Origin: Lethocerus indicus
Lineage: Eukaryota > Arthropoda > Insecta > Hemiptera > Belostomatidae
Direction: 5' to 3'
Length of the DNA stretch: 64,000 nucleotides
Assembly: GCA_019843655.1 (NCBI GenBank)
Contig: JACDQD010000003.1
Span: 495,346 to 559,345 of the forward strand
Positions within the stretch are counted from its first letter, which is position 1; every line of letters starts with the position of its first letter. A program made the position numbers and the translations under genes. Shown here one piece after another: positions 23,101-35,344 of the stretch. A model generated the notes under the pieces. That model made no database searches, was not told the origin of the DNA, and saw only the letters and a program-made list of their open reading frames with translations.

Positions 23101-26100
23101 GGGAGGACTCATCGGACGGCCGGAGGACCGGCGGGAGGACTCATCGGACGGCCGGAGGACCGGCGGGAGGACTCATCGGACGGCCGGAGGACCGGGGAGG
23201 ACTCAACGGACGGCCGGAGGACCGGCGGGAGGACTCATCGGACGGCCGGAGGACCAGCGGGAGGACTCATCGGACGGCCGGAGGACCGCCAGGAAGAGCT
23301 CATCTCAGGACAGCCGGAGGACCGAGTGGGAGGACTCATCGGACCTTGGCGGGAGGACACGATTCGTCACGGACAGGACTTCTAGGACCGGCGGGAGGAC
23401 AGGGCAAGACACCCGACAATACAAAACTACCCGTTCGGTTCGGAATATCGTCGGGTGTAGGGGAACCGATAAAATTTTCGACGTCGGATCCAGAAGGGCA
23501 AATGCCTTTCGGATGGAGCCCGTTCGGGTCGGCTACAAACGTTGGAAAAATTCCGGAATAGCGTGGGATAGAATTTCAAAAATATACACCCAAATATAAA
23601 GAAATAGACATTAAAAATCTTCGACGAAATGTTGAACCCACTCTCCGATTTATGCAAACGCACACGGTTGGGGTTCCTGAAGTCCTGAAGGTTGGGACAG
23701 GAGGAATGCGTTCGGGGTTTTCAATATCGTCAGATATTTCGGCTACCACCGAATGAAAATTTAACAGAAATCGAACTAAAATTATATATATGAGCCCTAG
23801 TCAGTTAATGACTGTGGAAATTTGTAATTTTTAGGAAAACTCTACCGTCTACGACTGGGATTTTGTCCGTCGGTTACTTTCCATCTCTTTGCCTTTCCTC
23901 TTCGCCAGGTTTATTACTTCTAGTGATTTCACCGATTGAGTAATTAGACGAATATTGTTATAATAATTAACAGTCTGCTCACTCAGTGATCGAGCCTTGT
24001 CGTGGTTGAAGGTACACTTGTCCGCCCAGGACTGTGCCTGCCTCGCCAGCTCTTCGTCCCACGACTGTAAATTTTAATTAAATCGTCAGTACCGTTAGCA
24101 ATAAATACCGTCTACAGTCTACTTGTGTGTGTGTGTGTGTGTGTGTTTGTAAATCATTCACTTTTAAACGGTCGAATTAATATACGAGCCGTTCATTTTG
24201 AAAGTGGCCCAAGTCCATTCCGATCTTCAAATCGAGATATTTAAGGGTTTGGCGTTTTCAACGAATTCTAAAAATATACGTATAGGATACTAATGTGTCG
24301 TACTGCGCTTAAGTGTATCCGAGGGTGTTGAATTTATAGTTGCTATTAAAATAGCGGGCAATTATTAAGCGAATAATATTCGTTTTCCTATCGAGAATGG
24401 AGTTGGGGCCACTTTCAAAATTAACAACCGGATTCGTTATAAAATTTGAAGGTGCCAAAGTCCATTCGACATAATTTAAGATTCTTCGAATTGAAAAAAA
24501 AAACAATGCCGAATTTATTTTATATATCTTTAAAACACTTCGGAAAACGTAATTTATGCGATTCGAAACATTTTTTAACTACACAGTGTACAAAATTACA
24601 AACAATTTACAGCTCATCTACGCATTTTGTGCGTGTAAAAGGGATTTGAAGAAATCGCGGTGTTCCGTTGGTATATTATATATCGTAATAGGTCTATTAT
24701 GTACTCGAATTTTGCTGTTGTAATTTGTCCGATATTTTTATACAGCGGCGTCAATAAATACAATATTTTCGGTAATAAATTCGGGACTTTAAAATTTTCA
24801 TTCTCATTCATTTGTATCCTAATAGAAAATTTTATACGTCCAACATATTTTCAGCCAGTTTATCGATTCTCCAATCAGAATTCTGTACTCTTTTAAAAAT
24901 TGAATCTTATCTAATAATTATTTATCGATACAAAATCTTCTCGTCTCATTCCCGTTTATCAATAAAATTATTAACTTTCCTGGACACTTTTTAATGGTCC
25001 AGTAAACGAGACGTTCATTTTTGAAAGTGGCCCAAGTCCATTCCGATCTTCAAATCGAGATATTTAAGGGTTTGGCGTTTTGAACAGATTTTTAAAAATA
25101 TACGTATAGGATACTAATGTGTCATACTGCGCTTAAGTGTATCTGAGGGTGTTGAATTTATAGTTGCTCATTAATTTAGCGGGCAATTATTAAGCGAATA
25201 ATATTGGTTTTCCTATCGAGAATGGAGTTGGGGGGCCAATTTCAAACTGCCAACTCTGAAAATTTATGTCTTAATAATTATCTTATTTGCTCCGATTATA
25301 ATCGAACTGAAATGCTCTGCTGATAAATAATATAGAGTCGTGACTGTAACCGCGACAACCGGGGGTAGTGGGGGGGGGGAACGAAAAAACGGAGTTAGGC
25401 CACTTTCAAAATAGAAATCTCGCGGGCCCTATCAAAGGTCGGTGTCCAAATTTTCTATTATAAAATTTAAATTATTTAAATTTTAAATTTAAATTCAAAC
25501 TTCACCATCTGCAACATGTTGATTGCCGAAGGCTGGCCGGTGACCAGGCCGAGGGCGACCAACTGTCTGAGCCTGTTGTGTGTGTCGACGATGGCCTGTT
25601 TCTCGCCGCAGCTCAAACCTCCGCTCTCTGAAATGACAATTTGAAAACAGCTACTGCCGTATATATATATATATTAGTGCAACAGAGCGGTAACAGAAGA
25701 GATCCCATCAAGGGATAGGGTCAAAAATCGCTCGGCTACCTCGGCCGGTTACCACCCTACCGCCAAAGGTAGCTGGCGCTAGTTAGTGCTAGTAGTATAA
25801 TTTATAAAAATTCCGGTCGACCTGATTTATATTCACAACTGTCAGAACTGAATGGACGTATTTGAAAGTGTCGAATCATCAGCCAACAGCCATGATGGGG
25901 GGGCCCCAGTTGTGAATGCAATTGACTGTACCCCTGCATATATTTCAACTACTTTTCTTTTAAAGAAAATGTATTCTTTGCACAGCCAGTGCATTGCCTA
26001 TTTCCTAACTATTTCCAGTTTGAACCAAATTTTTTTCTGTTAAATTCTAAGCAAATCCTCGCCAGGGTGGAGAATTTTCAAACGTTGAACATTCTACGAT

Positions 26101-26735
26101 CCAAGATGATGTACAACTTGCTCGTATATTAAAAATACTCATAGACCCATTTTTTTGTAAGAATTTTTATATTCGTTAATACAATGTTTTAACAATCTTA
26201 ATGAATATATAATTTTCTCTTATCTAATACGGATTATTTTAAAAAATTTTAGTAAAATAGACAAAAATAGGGATGTATAAAATAGTATAGTAGTAATTCA
26301 CCCTCGACAATCGAAAGGGAATATTGAAAATTGGGTAAATTTTTTTTTTATCCAATTTGACTCTGCCATTTATTTTCGATAACTGTTATCAACCTTCAAA
26401 ATGGCCGCCGAGTCGTGGCCAAAAAATAGCTTCATTTTCTTTGTACGATTACACACTTTTCTCTTCAGTTTCGAAACACTTTCATTAAGGGGGAACACAT
26501 TATCGGCCTTCTGCGACTGAACACTCTTTTCTACCGTTCGATTAAATTATCGATATCAATAAATTCTATATTATTATAATAATATATCTCTGTATATATA
26601 TATATATATAAATAATTGTGAAAATTTACTCAGCAGTCTGCAGGCTTCAGACGCGGTCAAGATTGGCAGGAGGAAAAGGACCGAGAACTCGAAGCGTCGG
26701 CCCAACGACGGCCCTTTTTCCGGACTCGCCGACAT
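20173..26735 (-). CDS. CAP superfamily secreted protein, antigen-5-like, gene A
   Basis: Secreted cysteine-rich CAP (SCP/antigen 5) protein; insect members occur in venom, saliva and haemolymph, and the role here is unknown. Seven minus-strand exons with matching phases: 26735-26630 (start plus hydrophobic FSVLFLLPILTASEA, signal peptide), 25627-25506 (CGEKQAIVDTHNRLRQ), 24064-23983 (SWDEELARQAQSWADKC), 22972-22806 (FTVGQNLA, KNWFNEVY, GHYSQ), 22309-22212 (IIWGDTYLVGCGYSYY, YVCNYGP), 21288-21194 (GNIIGVTAYRKG, ending GLC), 20213-20173 (ending NPCYYG). CAP1 (GHYSQIIW) and CAP2 (YVCNYGPAGN) motifs are intact, as are the cavity His and Glu (HN, EEL, NEV, GHY). About 236 residues. The last exon is less sure: reading through the GLC donor gives another C-terminus ending at 21114. 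Confidence 0.9.
20380..21070. repeat. Degenerate short tandem array in CAP A intron 6
   Basis: Variants of CCTAAAAACCGCATTTTTGG and GAGCCGATTTTGGGCTTAAA recur every 25-40 bp, about 20 times. Copies differ by substitutions and small indels, so the array is old compared with the 94-bp and 32-bp arrays. Confidence 0.85.
23006..23390. repeat. GC-rich 32-bp minisatellite, about 10 copies, in CAP A intron 3
   Basis: The unit contains GGACTCATCGGACGGCCGG. Starts fall at 23009, 23041, 23073, 23105, 23137, 23169, 23199, 23231 and 23263, then degenerate copies to about 23345. Period 32, with one 30-bp unit. It is far more GC-rich than the surroundings. The period is not a multiple of 3 and the unit has no stop codon, so long open frames appear in several registers by chance. 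Confidence 0.95.
24178..24430. mobile_element. MITE with TTTTGAAAGTGGCCC ends, copy 1, in CAP A intron 2
   Basis: The left end TTTTGAAAGTGGCCCAAGTC and the right end GAGTTGGGGCCACTTTCAAA are inverted. The 230-bp body has no coding capacity. A second copy lies at 25010-25256. Confidence 0.8.
25010..25256. mobile_element. MITE with TTTTGAAAGTGGCCC ends, copy 2, in CAP A intron 2
   Basis: Nearly identical to 24178-24430, same orientation, 830 bp away. The right end is slightly damaged (GGGGGGCCAATTTCAAA). Extra diverged ends of the same kind occur at 24447 (left) and 25390-25412 (right). Confidence 0.8.
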
Positions 26736-27510
26736 TCTATTTTATCTCTGCAACATAATTGAAGAAACCAAAGGTGAGCGGTAGTCTAATTTGTTTATTC
26801 GTATTACGCAAATAGATATCTCACCAAATAGCTGGAAATAAATTAATATTTACGCAAAATCTATTGGTCCGACCGATCGGCCGATAAATTCTGTTCCGTG
26901 GACTGTTGGAAATCTGCTGATTAATCCGAACCATTTTCTTTTTCTTTTTAATTCTACACTTTTTATAATTGTATTTTGCATAAGTTGTGGGGCGTTAACA
27001 ATTTTACGAATTGTTGAATAGATTGTAAAAATTAAATTTTCCGGGAGCAGATACAAATTAACAATTTTTGTCATCAGGAGAATCGGAAATTAACCCATTA
27101 AGAAGTACTGTAGGCCCCAAATGGGGATCGGTTGATTTTTTAAAATTTTTTATATTTTTTTTTTTTATTACTTTCAGTAATTTGCACATTATAAATACTA
27201 CATCGTGTTAAAATAGTAATTATGATTATTATTCGAAATAAAATATGAGGTTCAACTCTGTAGTGCCCTAAAAATAATGGTACAAAATTTTGACAAACTG
27301 GTTTTTAAAAACATATATCCGGAGGTACTATTTGTGATAATAATGCATCGTAATAAGCAAATTTTTTATGCTTGAAAGTATATTTCAGTGTTTAAACCCT
27401 TCTCTTGAAACCCTTTCTTAACTTCTATATTAGGGGGTAACAGAAAGTAATCGACATTTTGACTTTGGAATTCATTTTATTTTGCCTAAAAAAGAAACTT
27501 TAATTATTAA

Positions 27511-27516
<6 letters not shown>

Positions 27517-27555
<39 letters not shown>
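27517..27555. repeat. (TA)n microsatellite
   Basis: About 19 TA units. Confidence 0.95.
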
Positions 27556-27557
<2 letters not shown>

Positions 27558-27655
27558 CCGATATTATCGATATATCCTGAAAATTTTCGAGATTCCCCTC
27601 TCCTGAAGAACTCCTCAAGACCTTATCAAATTGTCGATTACCTTTGGGTACACCT

Positions 27656-28236
27656 ACAGAGGGGTCCAAAAAAATGTATCCACCGTTTAAAAGTCCATAA
27701 CTTGCAAACTAATTGACGGAGTTGTCTCATTTTTTGGTAGTGTTTTATAGTGTTGTAGTTGCGCCATACAAGCGTTGTATTGCGTCGTTCACTTTTGTCA
27801 GATAACAGTCGCCAACTAGTCAGTGTTCTGTTGTGTGTCAGAGTTGTACCTTGTTGTTAGTCGCGAGTAAACGTGGCCGGCGGAAGGCTTAGAATTGGAC
27901 GAAAGAGGAAGTCCAGTTTTGAACTGGTATTTTAAATAAGAAAAGAATTAACGAGGTTCAAAACGGCGAAAATGGCGAAATGAGTATCGAACAGAGCCAA
28001 CATCCCGACTGGACACTTTGTGCAGTCAGTAGTTGGTGCAGTTCGTGCTGCATCGTTTGTGTGTGTGTGTGGATGTTAATGGTGACCAATTTCGAACAAT
28101 TACAGCTATGATATATCTTTAAGTTGGACTTTAAGCCTAGACTTTCACCAAAAATGAGAGACACAACTCGGTCAATCAATTTGCAAGTTATGGACCGTCG
28201 AACGGTGGATACATTTTTTTGGACCACTCTCTGTAT
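27656..28236. mobile_element. M1 mariner-like element
   Basis: Ends CAGAGGGGTCCAAAAAAATG and TTTTTTTGGACCACTCTCTG are inverted. The interior is a different internal deletion from the 15638 copy; it keeps a segment with TTGTGCAGTCAGTAGTTGG. It ends against a TA/CA microsatellite. Confidence 0.82.
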
Positions 28237-28487
28237 ATATACACACACACACACACGTCTAAATGAGAATATCGGGCTAAAGTGTTTTAGACACATCCCG
28301 CCGGACTGTAGATTAGACGAACGTTCCAATGTGGACACAGACACACAGGCGTGTTAATAACGGATATACGTTTGGAAAACTACCGGCTGGCTGGAATTAA
28401 TTATCACCTGTTCCAGTTCCGTCTGACGAAATTGCCGTCATTATCACGCAGTTCCGGCTACTGGTTTTTTTTCGTTTTTTTTAAGTC

Positions 28488-28742
28488 CGGGTCGACAACT
28501 AACTAATTGCGGAATTCACCGACGACAAGTGGGGGTCTTTGTAGATATATTTTTAAGTGCGTCAGTACATCTTCGGCACAGATAAGCCCCGTTGATACCA
28601 TTCGGCTTCGCTCCAATGTCCCGATCCGAACCAACAGTAATGGTCATCGTCGACCTCCACTGGACGTCCGGAGATGTCCAACATGTTGTGCAACGCCACT
28701 TTTTGTCGGTGAATTCCGGCAATTACTTAGTTGCCGACCCCG
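28488..28742. mobile_element. Mariner-type MITE (GGCAACTAA ends)
   Basis: The left end GACAACTAACTAATTGCGG continues into AATTCACCGACGACAAGTGG. The right end complements it: CCACTTTTTGTCGGTGAATT...CAATTACTTAGTTGCCGAC. These ends match the TTGGGTTGGCAACTAAGTAA termini of mellifera-type mariners as I remember them. About 250 bp, no transposase. Confidence 0.8.
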
Positions 28743-29329
28743 TCATGTCCAACGAATGAGGTGGGGTTGAAATTTACCACTTTTTTTTTTATTGAACCCA
28801 TTAATGAGTCTATTAAATACTTTGTCCGGTCAATTTAACTTTGACCCGTATTTACCGCGTACCAAATTCTGCCGCTCTGTTGTAACCGCTGTGACCGGAC
28901 AGGCACTGGCGACGGAAAAAACCTGAAATTAAAAAAAAACAAACTAAAGTATTCTATTTTAATGGGTAATTGCGAGCACTGATACCTCAGGACGATTGGG
29001 AAGAGACGCCGGAGGCCGCATTCACCCTTTTGGGGGGATACCAATTAGACCAGTTTGTCCTGTCGATAATTAACAAAAAAAAAAACCCTCGGCGTCTAAA
29101 TATATATATATATAGCGGGCTTAACTGTGCCAAGGGTAGACCTAAGTCCCCAGACTTAGTAACCCTGAGCTAGAAGTCGCTACTCCCCCACCCCCACCCC
29201 CCCCCAATTATCCAATTGGATATCCAATCTTATCCAATAATATGAAACCTCCACTGTGACCACAGCCGAAGAAAATCATGTAATACTATTAAGGGATTAT
29301 TTGTTACTCCAGGGCGATTAACTTTAAAA

Positions 29330-30110
29330 AAAAAATGGGTCAAATTTAAATTTATTATCAGTCTGAACTGGACAGGACAAATTTTCCCCCTTTCGTGATA
29401 TTTTCCTAAATTTAATTGCACTTCTATGACCAAGTGTATCTTCGGTCCAAGAAGGGACAATTCAAAATTTCCCCGTCCCGTATTATAACTGCATATTTAA
29501 ATTTATTCCCAATACCGTATTTTCAGTCTAAACGGGACAGGGGGAAATTTTCCTGTCCCAATTATTATTGTAATTTTACTTTTTCTCTCCCACGATATTT
29601 TCCTAAATCGTTATTTAAATTTATTCATTGTTATTCCCATTATTATGTAATTTTACGTATCTTCAGTCCAAGAAGGAACAAATCAAAATTTCCCCGTCCC
29701 GTATTATTATCGTATATTTAAATTTATTCCCAATACCGTGTTTTCAGTCTAAACGGGACAGGAGAAAATTTCCCTGTCCCAATTATTATTGTAATTTTAT
29801 TTTTTCTCTCCCACGATATTGTCCTAAATTTCATTGTATTCCCATTATCGTATCTTCAGTCCAAGAAGGGGCAAATCAAAATTTCCCGTCCCGTATTATT
29901 ATCGTATATTTAAATTTATTCTCAAGACCGTGTTTTCAGTCTAAACGGGACAGGGGGAAATTTCCCTGTCCCAATTATTATTGTAATTTTACTTTTTCTC
30001 TCCCACGATATTTTCCTAAATTTAATTGCACTTCTATGACCAAGTGTATCTTCAGTACAAGAAGGGACAAATCAAAATTTCCCCGTCCCGTATTATTATC
30101 GCATATTTAA
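29330..30110. repeat. About 200-bp tandem array, 3-4 copies
   Basis: The repeating block holds TCTTCAGTCCAAGAAGGGAC, TCCCCGTCCCGTATTATTAT, CAGTCTAAACGGGACAGGGG and CTCTCCCACGATATTTTCC. Starts near 29440, 29660, 29853 and 30050 (spacing about 220, 193, 197). A frame of 160 codons through it is a by-product of the repeat. Confidence 0.88.
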
Positions 30111-30887
30111 ATTGCCCGTTGTGAGTGCGGAACAGATTGCCCCATTGGGCAATAAATTGGCAGCGGGCGCACGCTGCCATGACTGCGGTCACGTGACCGG
30201 TTAAATAATAATAATAATAATAATAATGACCTCAAAGTCGCCCGAATCGGTTGGAGGCGCATTACCGACTCTAACGACAGAGGCGAGAAAACAGAGAACG
30301 GTCTATAATTTCGATTATAGTCCACTTTCACGTTCGCCCACATTTTCCAATCCACTTGCGCAATAGGGCGGTCTTGCCTCGTCAATTTTGTAATTCTCGG
30401 TCCGATGTATCGGTGGCTTGTACGCAAATTGTACTGATTACAAAATTCAATCGCAATATCCGTCTCTAGATTGATACGGAAGACTGAAACGTACAGAAAC
30501 GAAACGACGCTGCAAATTACAACTACAGATCAAAACTATCACTTTCAAACAAATTATCAATTTACAAACCGCGTACTGAAACCTATTTGGGGCAAAATCG
30601 ACAATCCTTGCAATCCGTAATCCTTCGAAAAATCACCAACTTCCCATCTTATGTCTCCAATGGAATAATCCACAATGACCCCTAGAAGTCCCGTTCTTTC
30701 GAGAATTAGCCGGTTCCCGGTATAAATCCTCCTGTTCCCAATTATCCCTTCGTTCCCCTAATTGGACAACTTTCCTCCTTTTTTTGTAGTTACTATACCA
30801 ATAAATGGGGGGAAAAATAGAATATCGTCTCTGATTTATACATTTCATTGCCGTTTCACTGCCGATTGTTATTGGCAAAGACCAAAG

Positions 30888-31310
30888 TACAGAGCGGTCC
30901 AAAAAAATGTATCCACCGTTTAACAGTCAATAGCTTGCCAACCGATTGACGGAGTTGTCACTAATTTTTGGTGAAACTGTAGCTTAAAGTCCAACTTGAA
31001 GATATATCATAGCTGTAGGCGTTCGAAATGGTCACCATTATTAAAATCCGCGCACAAACGATGCAGCACGAACTGCATGACTGCACAACGTGTCCAATTG
31101 TTGGGATATTATTGGGCTCTGTTTTCGGATACTCATTTCGCCGTTGCCGTTTTGAACCTCGTTAATTATTTTCGTACTTAAAATACCAATTCAAGACTGG
31201 ACTTTTCAGGTACAACTGACACAACAGAACACTGACTGTCCGCCGGCGACTGTCATCTGACAAAACAGTTATTGATTTGCAAAACAGTGGATAAATTTTT
31301 TTGGATAAAC
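30888..31310. mobile_element. M1 mariner-like element
   Basis: The left end is ACAGAGCGGTCCAAAAAAATG and the interior shares ATATATCATAGCTGTAGG with other copies. The right end is AACAGTGGATAAATTTTTTT. The order is inverted relative to the 15638 copy. Confidence 0.75.
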
Positions 31311-31825
31311 AATATCAGATTTTTTGTTTATCAGACATTTATTTTGCTCCCGTCGAATGACAAAATTATATCAATTTATTACGCATTCTCCGCTATATTA
31401 TCTATCCAATCGTCCTGGCAGTTTTTGTCAATTCCCTCCTTTGTTGAATGCGGTCGATTTGGACTTGAAGAAAGTTTTCCGGCGGCCGGCCCTCCGACTC
31501 GCCCTTCAGAATTTTGAAGGTTTTCGCCGTTCAAAAAATTTTCTGTACGCGGATTTTTCCCCGATATCGCATTGATTAAAAGGTGGTCGTCGTCGAAAAA
31601 GTCGGAAAGGGACGTCCCGCCCTCGGTTCGTACTTTTCGACTCTCCCTTTTCGGAGGTAAAAAAAAACAGTTTAAGGTCGACAGAAGATCAAACCGAAGT
31701 CCGGTCTATATAAGTATAGTGAAAAGAGAAATTTTTTGTCACCCTAACTCATAGAGCGTACCAACACAATAGATTCTACTTAGCTGCACAGGAATTTACT
31801 TACGACTCGACCTAATATATATGCC

Positions 31826-31865
<40 letters not shown>

Positions 31866-32095
31866 GACACAAACTCTTCACGCTGAATAATAGGAGTACG
31901 ACGAGACACAGACACTGACAAACAGACACTGGAGAGGGACCGACGGTTGACGCAGTAAACTGTCCATCTCCCTCTCAAGGACAAATCAATGACGGGAGAC
32001 GAAAGAAGGTAAACATGAACACTAATTTCGATGTTTCCACTACCTTAACATTTATTAAGTTTTCACTGCCGATTGTCAATTGGCAAAGACCAAAG

Positions 32096-32912
32096 TACAG
32101 AGCGGTCCAAAAAAAATGTATCCACCGCCGAATAGTCAATAGCTTGTAAACTAATTGATTGAGTTGTCTCATTTTTAGGTGAAAGTCTACCTTATTGTCC
32201 AACTTAAAGATATATCACACTGGTAATGGTCTCCGTCATTATTAACATCCAGACACACAGAGAAAAGAAACGATGCCGCCGCCCAACTGCAGCACCAACT
32301 ACTGACTGTTCAGTCGGATATTTGCACACGAATATCTAGGATGGATTCTCCTCCAAGTTCATCCAATGTGCAGTGGCTTTTTTGGTCGATAAACGACGTC
32401 CTTTAGTGTCCCCCCCCCCCACAGGAGGTAAAAAGTCCAGAGGAGTTAAGTCCGTGGGACGCCTCTACGGCCTCTATCCATCTTCCTGGTAGATTTTCGT
32501 CCAGATAAACCCATAATACTATGCCGCCCAACTGCAGCACCAACTACTGACTAAACAACGTATTCAGTCGGATATTTGCACACGAATATCTAGGATGGAT
32601 TCTCCTCCAAGTTCATCCAATGTGCAGTGGCTTTTTTGGTCGATAAACGACGTCCTTTAGTGTTCCCCCCACAGGAGGTAAAAGTCCAGAGGAGTTAAGT
32701 CCGGGGGGAACGCCTGGTGGATACTCTACGGCCTCTATCCATCTACCTGGTAGATTTTAGTCGAGATAAGCCCATAATACAACGTATTGTATGGGGCGCG
32801 ATTGCCCCCGAACTACAACACTATAACACTATCAAAAATGAGACAACTGCGTCAATTAGTTTTCAAGTTATGGACTTGCAAAACAGTGGATACATTTTTT
32901 TGGACCCCTCCG
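32096..32912. mobile_element. M1 mariner-like element with internal duplication
   Basis: Ends GAGCGGTCCAAAAAAAATG and ATTTTTTTGGACCCCTCCG. A segment of roughly 130-150 bp (GGATTCTCCTCCAAGTTCATC... to the C-run) is present twice, at 32275-32420 and 32520-32670. The transposase-tail relic lies on the minus strand. Confidence 0.78.
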
Positions 32913-33234
32913 TGTGTGTGTGTATATATATATATATTTGGCTGTTACTGTCTTACATGTTTTAAGCCTTCTTCTTTTTTTTTGCCCTCTTTCGATTATT
33001 CCCTTCGTCATTTCATCGTTCGGAGACGACCAATTACCCTTTTTATTATGTGAAAAGGCCGCACAGAAAAACAACTGTTTATCGGCTATTTTAACGGAGA
33101 TAGTGGACGTTTTCCGGCGGTCACAAAGAGACACAATTCGGTCGTCCAGACGCGGTACCCAATTTCCTGTCCTACCCCAATCGGGACCAGTTTTATATCT
33201 GTGTTTCGCAACAATTGTTGTATGCAGTCGGTTC

Positions 33235-33262
33235 TGGGGGGAGGGGGGGTGGGGGGCGGGGG
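33235..33262 (+). other. Potential G-quadruplex run
   Basis: Consecutive G runs GGGGGGAGGGGGGGTGGGG followed by GCGGGGGG provide more than four G tracts with one-base loops on the plus strand. Confidence 0.7.
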
Positions 33263-33439
33263 GTTTTGTGCAACTGTTGCACAATTGTCCCTTTACAGCG
33301 TCCCTCCGACGAGATCCTCCGACCCGTCGGCCGAGAAATTCCCGAATTGCTCAGGATAAATTCCCGATAAGTTTCTCTCGGTCTCAAAGAGGACCGGGAC
33401 ACAACACACACCCGAGGAAAGCCCTCCGTTTTTAAACTT

Positions 33440-34546
33440 TCACCGTTCTGCGAGTTTGATGAGAGGTTCAAATTGAAAATCGACATAAAATGAATGAATT
33501 TTTCCTTTGAAATTCAAAGGTCTAATAGAGGGGCGGGCGAAACTTTTAAGAGGCCGAAGAGCCAAATTCAGCATTAAGCGTGCGGACCTTGGAATTTTAA
33601 AAAGCCTTTATAATTTCGTGTCAATAGGCGAGCTTTTTTTTTTATACAGTTTTTCTGTAATTTCTACGAATTATTTACTAAATTAGTGTAATTCCGAATT
33701 TTTTTTTTCTGGCAGTTTGTCCACAGCCAGAAAGCATCGTGGAACGTCATTCTCTCGTCGTGCAAGAAAATTGCAAAACTCTTTTGTAAAATCGGGGCAA
33801 AGAACGGACGAAAGTCCGCTGATCGAATTGTGAACGAAAATGCGGACGTTTTTCGGTAATTTTCCAACTGAAATTCGAAACGCCGAAATAAAAACTGGTC
33901 TTTCCGACAGAAATTTTAACTCTTTTGCGCCAACTTTTGACCTCTTCGCAATGTTATATTGTACAGAGGGGTCCCAAAAAAAATGTATCCACCGTTTGAA
34001 AAGTCCATAACTTTCAAACTGATTGACGGAGTTGTGTCTCATTTTTGGTACTGTTATAGTGTTGTGTAGTTCGGGGGCAATCGCGCCCCATACAATACGT
34101 TGTATGTATGGGGCTTATCTCGACGAAAATCTACCAGGAAGATGGATAGAGGCCGTAGAGTGTCCACCACGTGTTCCCCCCGGACTTAACTCCTCTGGAC
34201 TTTTACCTCCTGTGGGGGGGAACACTAAAGGACGTCGTTTATCGACCAAAAAAGCCACTGCACATTGGATGAACTTCGAGGAGAATCCATCCTAGATATT
34301 CGTGTGCAAATATCCGACTGAACACGTTGTGCAGTCAGCAGTCGGTGCTGCAGTTGGGCGGCATAGTTTCTCTGTCTGCGGATGTTAATAATGGTGACAA
34401 TTTCGAACGGCTACAGCTATGATATATCTTCAAGTTGGGACTTTAAGCTACACTCTCACCAAAAATGAGACACAACTCCGCCTATTAGTTGGCAAGCTAT
34501 GGACTATTGAACGGTGGATACATTTTTTTCGGACCACTCTCTATAT
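33440..34546. mobile_element. Composite hAT-edge plus M1 repeat, second copy
   Basis: Near-copy of 15140-16166: the same hAT-like edge (GAGGGGCGGGCGAAACTTTT), the same linker with CCAGAAAGCATCGTGGAACG, then an M1 element from 33963 to its CACTCTCTATA end. It has a small insertion with GTGCGGACCTTGG and keeps more of the M1 3' half. Confidence 0.85.
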
Positions 34547-35083
34547 AATACAGTCGGTAAATAAATGGGGCTACTTGAAAACCTGGTAAACGAGATAGTC
34601 GTTGGTCGACATTCACTTGACTCTGAAAAAAAAAAAAAAAAACGAAAGTCCCTTTCACCTCGGAGAACCGACGTGTATATATGTGTATATGTGTGCCACC
34701 GTGCGCACTTTAATGACAGGGCACATATGCCAGGAACTTAAGGGCAGCTTAACTCTTTCCCTACCGACCGTTTTTACCACAATTTTGACTTTGGAATTCA
34801 TTTTATTTTGCCCAAAAAAAGAAACTTTAATTATAACTCTCCTCCGGCCACTCCCCCCCCCCGTCCCCTCTTGAGGAACTCCTCAAGACCGAAATACATC
34901 TTATCAAATTGTCCATTACTTTTGGACACACCCAATATATAACAACTTTAGCCTTGAGCCTCCTGTAACTTTTATACATGTGTATATATTACTGGAGCTT
35001 AATATGACAACAGTTCGACTCCCAGATCAGTTTCATTATATTATCGTATATTGATAATTTATTAGTTTAATATACCCGTCTGT

Positions 35084-35200
35084 TGGCCTGCGGGCGGGCG
35101 GGCGGGGGGTGGGGGTCTTTCGCTAGACCGGTTTCGCGACCGCTCGCCCCGTCTTCAGTAGCGCCGTGTCAGTCACTGCAGTGTTACCGGGCATTTTTAC
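35084..35200. mobile_element. M2 MITE, one arm
   Basis: Left arm only: GGTCTTTCGCTAGACCGG, then CTTCAGTAGCGCCGTGTCAG. The matching right arm is missing. Confidence 0.7.
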
Positions 35201-35344
35201 AATAACGACGACCTCGATACAGTTGACCCAGTCATATAATCCCGGTTTCGCTAATTTCATTCCCCTTTTGCCCTTCATTTAAACCTCCAACCAAGAACCT
35301 CTTGTAAACGATACCGGCCTGGAGATCTCCCGTAGAAGATTTAA

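Noticed and set aside
23006..23390. CRISPR-like direct repeats
   Set aside because: Units are contiguous with no spacers, and the DNA is from a eukaryote.
23004..23561. 185-codon and 121-codon frames rich in Gly, Arg and Asp
   Set aside because: They are translations of the 32-bp minisatellite in different registers and lie within an intron of CAP gene A.
28500..28722. 68-codon minus-strand frame with several Cys
   Set aside because: It lies entirely within a mariner-type MITE and covers its terminal repeats; it is not a zinc-finger gene.
28835..29044. Possible extra CAP-like exon (GHSGYNRAAEFGT) with splice-like edges
   Set aside because: No CAP motif, no matching upstream or downstream exon, and no agreement with the exon sizes of genes A and B.
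29628..30110. 160-codon open frame
   Set aside because: It follows the roughly 200-bp tandem array, has no recognisable motif, and is open only because the repeat happens to lack stops in that register.
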